In this document: positions 58,887 through 64,000 of the stretch, in pieces
How positions within the stretch are numbered: position 1 is the first letter of the stretch
Layout of the letters: every line of letters starts with the position of its first letter
Source: Liquidambar formosana
Lineage: Eukaryota; Streptophyta; Magnoliopsida; Saxifragales; Altingiaceae
NCBI GenBank assembly: GCA_039720395.1
Contig: CM077824.1
Span: 28,830,586-28,894,585 of the forward strand
Direction: 5' to 3'
Length of the DNA: 64,000 nt
Program-made: the position numbers and the translations under genes
Notes under the pieces: model-generated
The model's database searches: none
What the model saw: the letters and a program-made list of their open reading frames with translations, nothing else
Told to the model about the DNA's origin: nothing

Positions 58887-60514
58887 ATGATATTACTTGT
58901 TTTCACTCCTGTGATCATTGAGAATACGATTTGCATAATACATGAGTTTTTCTTTAAAACACAATTTTTGGGATCATTAAAATTTGTTTTTAAATATCTT
59001 TACAAAAAAAAAAAAAATTCGTTTTTAAATATGGTGTTTTTATCCAAAATTTTTTATAGGGTTTTGTTCCCTTATGTGTCAGGAACTTCTCTCTAAAATT
59101 TCATGAAAAACCATTGTGTGTTTTGGAAGAAAACTTAAAATTTTGTTTTATGAAATTGTGGTTTTTTAGAAACTTTGGGTCAATTTTTTATACACTTAGA
59201 GAAGTTTATAATGTATGAAATTTATATATTGCAAATCTATGTCGTATGGGCTTTCCAACGACGTATCATATGCGTAATTTGGACCTATATTGAATGAGAT
59301 ATAGCCATTCAAAGTTTGGGGGTTGGTAATATGAAATTTGCGTTTTTCCTACATAACCGTACTGAAGGTTGAAGATGAATAGTGCACGGCTTATGCTAGC
59401 CATGTGGCTCGGCTCGACTTGGCTAGGCACATAATGGTACATGGCTCGGCTTAAAGTGCGGCTCAGCTTAGTTGACTTAAAAAAAAAAAAAAAAAAAAGG
59501 TTGTTGCATGAATATTAGATCACCTGTACCAGAGGACGGGTTGCCATTGGGTTGATGAATAACAAGTGGATTTTTTTAAGGCGACTGTTTTGCACAAAGT
59601 CTAACGAGGACTTTAATATGTACTCACCACAAAAGGAGGCGTCCCTGTGTGTTCTAAACCCCAATTTTTTTTCTTATGGCCATTTCTATTTTAATCCCAT
59701 GTCATTATATTTTGTTTATATATATCCATTTTATACACTGTTTTGGCTTAAAAATAAAAGAAAATTTTATTTTCTTTATATCTCATGCATATTAATTAGC
59801 TTAATCAATTTGCATAATTTTGTATTATGATTCATTATTGTGATTGGGTTATTTTTTTGTATAATGTGTCCTAGGTTTTTATTGACCTTAAACTCTTTCC
59901 ATAAATGGAAGTGTGGTTTTTCCTCCATTCAATTGAACACAATTTATATTGTTAATTTGTTATTGTATGGATGGTTTATGTATGGATGGAGGCATGGCAT
60001 TGGTATTTTGTTGTGCTCATGGTTGGTGTTATTTATTTATTTATTTTGTGGATGGATTAAGGCACACGTCAAATATGTTGGTGAAGTGGCATCCCCATTT
60101 ATTTTTTATTAGATTCTTTGTAATAGGGAATTTTGGATTTGTAATATTTGAGATGTATTATTTATTCATGGCATTGTAAGGGGATGTGCTTCATGTTCAC
60201 CAATATGTTTTAGAGGTTGCCTTGACATGATGCACTAAAATACCAAGGGCTTCAAATGGAGCCCGTACCCAAATATTATGGACACATGAATATATATGCA
60301 TGATTTGACTTGTGGAATTAGAGAGGTTAAGCATCTATTATTTTATTCGAAATCAATTGGATATTTTGTGCTAACTTACGTAGTAGGAGATGATTACTAG
60401 CCTCGCAAAATTTTCAATCTTGCTATGTAGGTAGGGACATTATATGCTAATTGGGTTTTTGAAATAAAATTAAAATGTGTGCTCATGTCAACCTTGTGCA
60501 ATGAATGTAGTGAA
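58887..60514 (+). other. Element E long AT-rich leader
   Basis: About 1.6 kb with an A run at 59480-59499 and a short GGCTCGGCT-type repeated stretch at 59400-59470. Frames at 59552-60179 are rich in Phe, Tyr and Leu and look like AT-rich translation. No gene called. Confidence 0.5.
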
Positions 60515-61368
60515 ATGGCCTCTAAAAATGTTGTTGTTGATCTCACCAAAGGAAAGAAATTAATTGAAACCAATTATGATATGTGGCATAGGAAAATCCG
60601 ATAACTGTTTAACGAACAAGAAGTCTTAGAGACTTTGACCACTTCTATGGTTGAACCTGAAAAGGGTGACACTGCCCAACATTGTCGTGATATGGAAGCC
60701 TATCAGGCTTGGGTTAAGAAAGATTAGTGTGCGCACTTTACTATGCTATGCTTAGCAGCATGCATTATGATCTTATTGGAAAGTTTGAGAACTCTCTTAC
60801 TGCTCGAGACATGTGGGATTAACTAAAAGTTACATATGGTACTACATCTGTTTCTAGGTTATGAGTTCTCACTTTGAAGTTTGAGCAGTATACTGCAAAC
60901 CCTAAACATTCTATGCTTGAACATTTGAGGGCAATGTTTGCCACGATTTGAGATTTAAAGGCTGCTAATAATGTCCTTATTGATAACTAGTAGGTTACAG
61001 TTGTTATACGCTCTGTGCTCGAGTCTTGGGTGCAAATGAAGCTTGTCCTCACCCATAGCGAGAATATTAAGACTTTTGCTGATATATCTTGTCACCTCGA
61101 GTTAGAGGTGGAGTGTTTGGGGGAGCACTGTGGCACTCTCTTTGTCGCCCAAGGAGGGCAGCGCCAACTATCTGAGTCTAAGCGCAAGGAACAAGGGAAT
61201 AGTGCTGGGACATCTAGTAACCATGGGTCCAAGAAACGCAATGTAGGAAAGCGCCGTACAGGCAAGCACGGCGGGAAAAAGGACAAGTCCAAGGTAAAGT
61301 GCTATAACTATCAAAAGTTAGGTCATTTTGCTCGTAAATGCACTGAGGCAAAGAATGTAGACCTCTAA
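60515..61368 (+). pseudogene. Element E copia gag (decayed)
   Basis: Starts MASKNVVVDLTKGKK at 60515 and continues with a copia-type Gag (NYDMWHRKI). Stops occur from 60602 on, and frame changes follow near 60760. The distal part is open from 61015. The zinc knuckle reads CYNYQKLGHFARKC, so the second Cys of the CCHC is Tyr and zinc binding is probably lost. Upstream is a Lys/Arg-rich region (KKRNVGKRRTGKHGGKKDK). Confidence 0.82.
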
Positions 61369-62291
61369 CACAAGTCTCTCAATACTTATGTTTATTCATA
61401 TATATTTGTTGCTCATTCTCTCCATTGTTGGATTGTAGACATAGGAGCAATCAGACATGTAGTCAGAGATGGAGTTGGGTTTGTAGATTACAGAAAGATA
61501 TCTATGAGAACACAGTACGTTACTTTGGGTAATGGAACTCGAGAGGATGTTCTTGGTGTTGTTACTTATCAGCTCAAGATGCGTCTAGGGCGCACATTAC
61601 TCCTCCATGATGTGCTTTATGCACCTGGTGTCCGATGTAATCTATTTTCAATTATTGTTTTGTTAGAACTTGGATTTATTTTTTATTTTGATGGTACATA
61701 GTTGGACTTCTATTTATATGGTAATTTGTATGGACATGGATATCTATCTAATATTTTTATATTAGATTTGGATTTTTTTTTTCATATTCTTATGTGGCTT
61801 ATGATGATAATGCTTTTAACTTTGTGAAATGGTATGCTAGACTTGAACGTATAGGAAAAGATAGAATGGCAAGACTAGCTAGAGAAGGCTTATTGGGGTC
61901 TCTCGCTAAAGTGAGCCTATCTATGTGTGAGTGTTGTTTAGCAATAAAAGCTTGTAGGAAGCTTTTTAGAAAGGCACCTAGGGTATCATATCCTTTAGAG
62001 TTAGTCCATTCTGATATTTGCGGACCTATGACTATGAAGGCATGCCATGGAGCTTATTATCTTCTCACCTTTATAGACGATTATTCGCATGCTCTTTTAA
62101 CTACAGCCTACATCCTTAATCGTGTGCCTTCTAAGTTAGTTCTTACAACCCCATATGAGTTATGGAATGGCGCAAAGCCTAATTTAGAACATATGCGGCC
62201 TTAGGGTTGTGCAGGTTATATTCACAATTCTTCCTACAAGTATGGGAAACTTGGCCCTAGAGCAAATAAACAAATTTTTGTTCGATTTTCT
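61369..62291 (+). pseudogene. Element E copia protease and integrase remnant
   Basis: The protease region has WIVDIGAIRH, where DSGA(S/T) is expected (Ser changed to Ile). The VLYAPGVRCNLFSI segment that usually follows copia protease is next, then the GAG-pre-integrase region with CECCLAIKA and the integrase start (PLELVHSDICGPM). After FIDDYSH the core jumps to AYILNRVPSK, so a large part of the integrase core is deleted. Stops lie at 61366 and 61699 and the frame changes near 61780. It ends where the G LTR begins. Confidence 0.82.
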
Positions 62292-63998
62292 TGTTAGTTG
62301 TATGCCCTACAGCCAATCATAGAGATGATGCTTCAAGGATAAAGAACAATCATAGGATTTCATTTAGTATGTCACATTTATTATTATAATTTAATAAAAG
62401 AGCTTTTCTATCATGTTTATTCTATTCTTTATATTTACATGATATGTCCATAGAGTTAGAGTTGAGAATATGAAATCATAATGTGTTGTGATTATGAGAC
62501 TATATATATATCTCTATACTAAACTTTTAAATTATTCCTATGATGGACAATAATAAAGGTTTACTATGATGGACAATAAGAAACCATAGGACTAGCACAT
62601 GTTAGGTTAGCTCTTTGGGAGGATAGCTAGTCTCTGAGCTATTTGTGTGGAGACACTATAACCAATATGTGGGTGCTTGTTGTATAAATAAACAAGTACA
62701 CTAAATGTGACCAAAGTCTTGAGATAAATTGAATGGAGTTTTTACCTGCCTGTCAATCAGTTTCTCATAGTTGTAGTGGTATAAGTAATCCTTAAACCTG
62801 AGACACCATAGTTGTTTTATACATTAAGCTTTAGAAGTTTAATAGCACTGACTATATATTCCATTGGGGTTTACAAGGGTGTTCATTGGCTCTACTGCTT
62901 CATGTGTGAAGGAATATGGGTGATCAATAAGGGATCTATCACTCTTAGGAAAAGGGAGAGAACGTCTCATAATTGACATTCACAATATAACTTATGTAAG
63001 TCTATGGCCATAGCAAGATGACTATGGAAAGGGTGTTTCCATAGTGCATCTACTTAAGTTGATATGTGTGAATGATCATAAATGTATTGAACTAGGGACT
63101 TGACAGACTTTCATATCCTATTAGTTCAAACAGAGACATTGTGTATAATAGAAGGATGTAATTGTAACCTTTAACTATAACTGAAGGGTTCTTTGTTCGA
63201 TAATTATTCACCTCATTTAGGACCACACCATGAGCCATTGCTAGATGTTGCTCATGGTTAGTAGAAACCCTAATTGATATAAATGAGTTATAATCAATTA
63301 GGGAATTAGAAGGTGTTCCAATTAGACCCTTAATGGAAAGTGTTCTATTGGGCACTCAATGTAACATTGAGTGTCATTACCTACTACTAGATGTTTTGAA
63401 CCCAATGGGTCACACACCAATAAGAAAAGAGGGACTTTAGTTGTGAGAGAAAGGGTAAGAGTGCATAAGAAAAGTTCTAAAGGGCCATACTTGCATTTGA
63501 TGTTTATTTAAAGGGGTTAATATGCAATTTGGGAAATTGCGAATCCCACACTTAGTAGGATTCCCTATGGCCAACCCTAGCATAGTGGTCTATAATTAGC
63601 ACACTAGCATGTGCTTTAGACAAATGAATTGCACTCCACTTTCTCTCTAGGCCGAATTTGAGAAACCTTTCTCTCTTTTCTAGTTCATCCTCTCTAGCAT
63701 ATTCTAAGGAGGACTTGAAGAATAACTCTTGACTTTTTCTTGGTGTGGATACTATGGGGGCAGTGCACTTGCACTACTCGTAGTTGCTTATTCAAGGATC
63801 ATTCATTACTGTCTAGAAATTCAAAGCTTGGAATTTAAAGACTTGAATCAACTGTAAGTGCTCTAACTCTTCTTCTAGTTAGGGTTTTATGTTTTGTATA
63901 AATCACAATCAGATTCATGGGCTTTAAAGAATTGTATTATGACTTTTGTTTATCATTAAATTCTGCTTTGTAGTTTTTCTCTACATCAATTCCTTACA
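62292..63998 (+). repeat. LTR of the G family, inserted in element E
   Basis: It begins TGTTAGTTGTATGCCC and is a diverged copy of solo LTR G' (4365-6023, other strand) along its length. The likely end, TTCCTTACA, is at 63998. The last two bases of the window (AT) would fit the usual spacer before a TGGTATCAGAG primer site, so a full element may continue outside. Length about 1.7 kb. No coding. Confidence 0.75.
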
Positions 63999-64000
63999 AT

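Larger units (their letters stand above)
58480..62291 (+). mobile_element. Element E: decayed Ty1/copia retrotransposon, 5' part
   Basis: A short LTR (394 bp), initiator-Met primer site, long leader, then copia-order gag, protease and integrase remnants. The copia gene order and the CGPM/HSDICGPM integrase start identify the superfamily. It is cut at 62291 by an LTR of the G family; RT and RNase H are not in the window. Confidence 0.85.

Noticed and set aside
59552..60179. Phe/Tyr-rich frames that look like membrane proteins
   Set aside because: AT-rich copia leader; composition explains the hydrophobicity and no family resemblance is seen.
1..64000. tRNA, rRNA or host protein-coding genes
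   Set aside because: I saw no cloverleaf-like tRNA, rRNA block or non-transposon coding gene. The only tRNA-like sequences are primer binding sites.

Overview
The window is nuclear DNA from a flowering plant, most likely a eudicot. It is AT-rich and holds no ordinary host gene that I can recognise. Nearly all of it is LTR retrotransposons nested inside one another, which points to a large, repeat-rich genome. Exact 5-bp target-site duplications (TSDs) fix the order of several insertions.

The scaffold is element A, an old, decayed Ty3/gypsy element of the Tat lineage on the + strand. Its pieces lie at 1-646 (gag), 12582-15607 and again 29358-32284 (protease, reverse transcriptase, RNase H, archaeal-type RNase H, integrase start), 35337-36176 (rest of integrase), and 36177-38021 plus 55145-58173 (3' region). 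The 3' region carries an antisense, intron-containing gene. Four insertions split A. Element C (647-12576, minus, TSD CGTAC) is a Tekay/Del-type chromovirus with a chromodomain; its integrase is split by solo LTR G' (4365-6023, TSD CATAC). Solo LTR F (32285-35331, TSD CATTC) splits the A integrase. Element B (38022-55139, minus, TSD GGGGC) sits in an intron of A's antisense gene.

Element B is the best-preserved part of the window, an Ogre-like Tat element of about 17.1 kb. It has 2.78-kb LTRs, a tRNA-Arg-type primer binding site, a 1039-residue Gag-protease frame, a candidate spliceosomal intron between protease and reverse transcriptase, and a pol frame broken by one TAG. It also carries an intact 429-codon antisense gene resembling the plant mobile domain (PMD) family, with its own TATA box and poly(A) signals. 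Between that gene and the 3' LTR is a minisatellite of about 92 bp period, built from short hairpins whose arms change together. A decayed relative, B' (17202-23666, + strand), lies inside a copy of F and is itself broken by LTR D.

The segment 9507-17201 is directly repeated at 26301-33882. The first copy is now interrupted by B' and the second has lost the end of the C LTR. This is either a real duplication with rearranged junctions or two haplotypes joined in assembly.

After A ends near 58173 there is a short AT-rich spacer, then a decayed Ty1/copia element E (58480-62291). Its integrase is interrupted by an LTR of the G family (62292 to the window edge).
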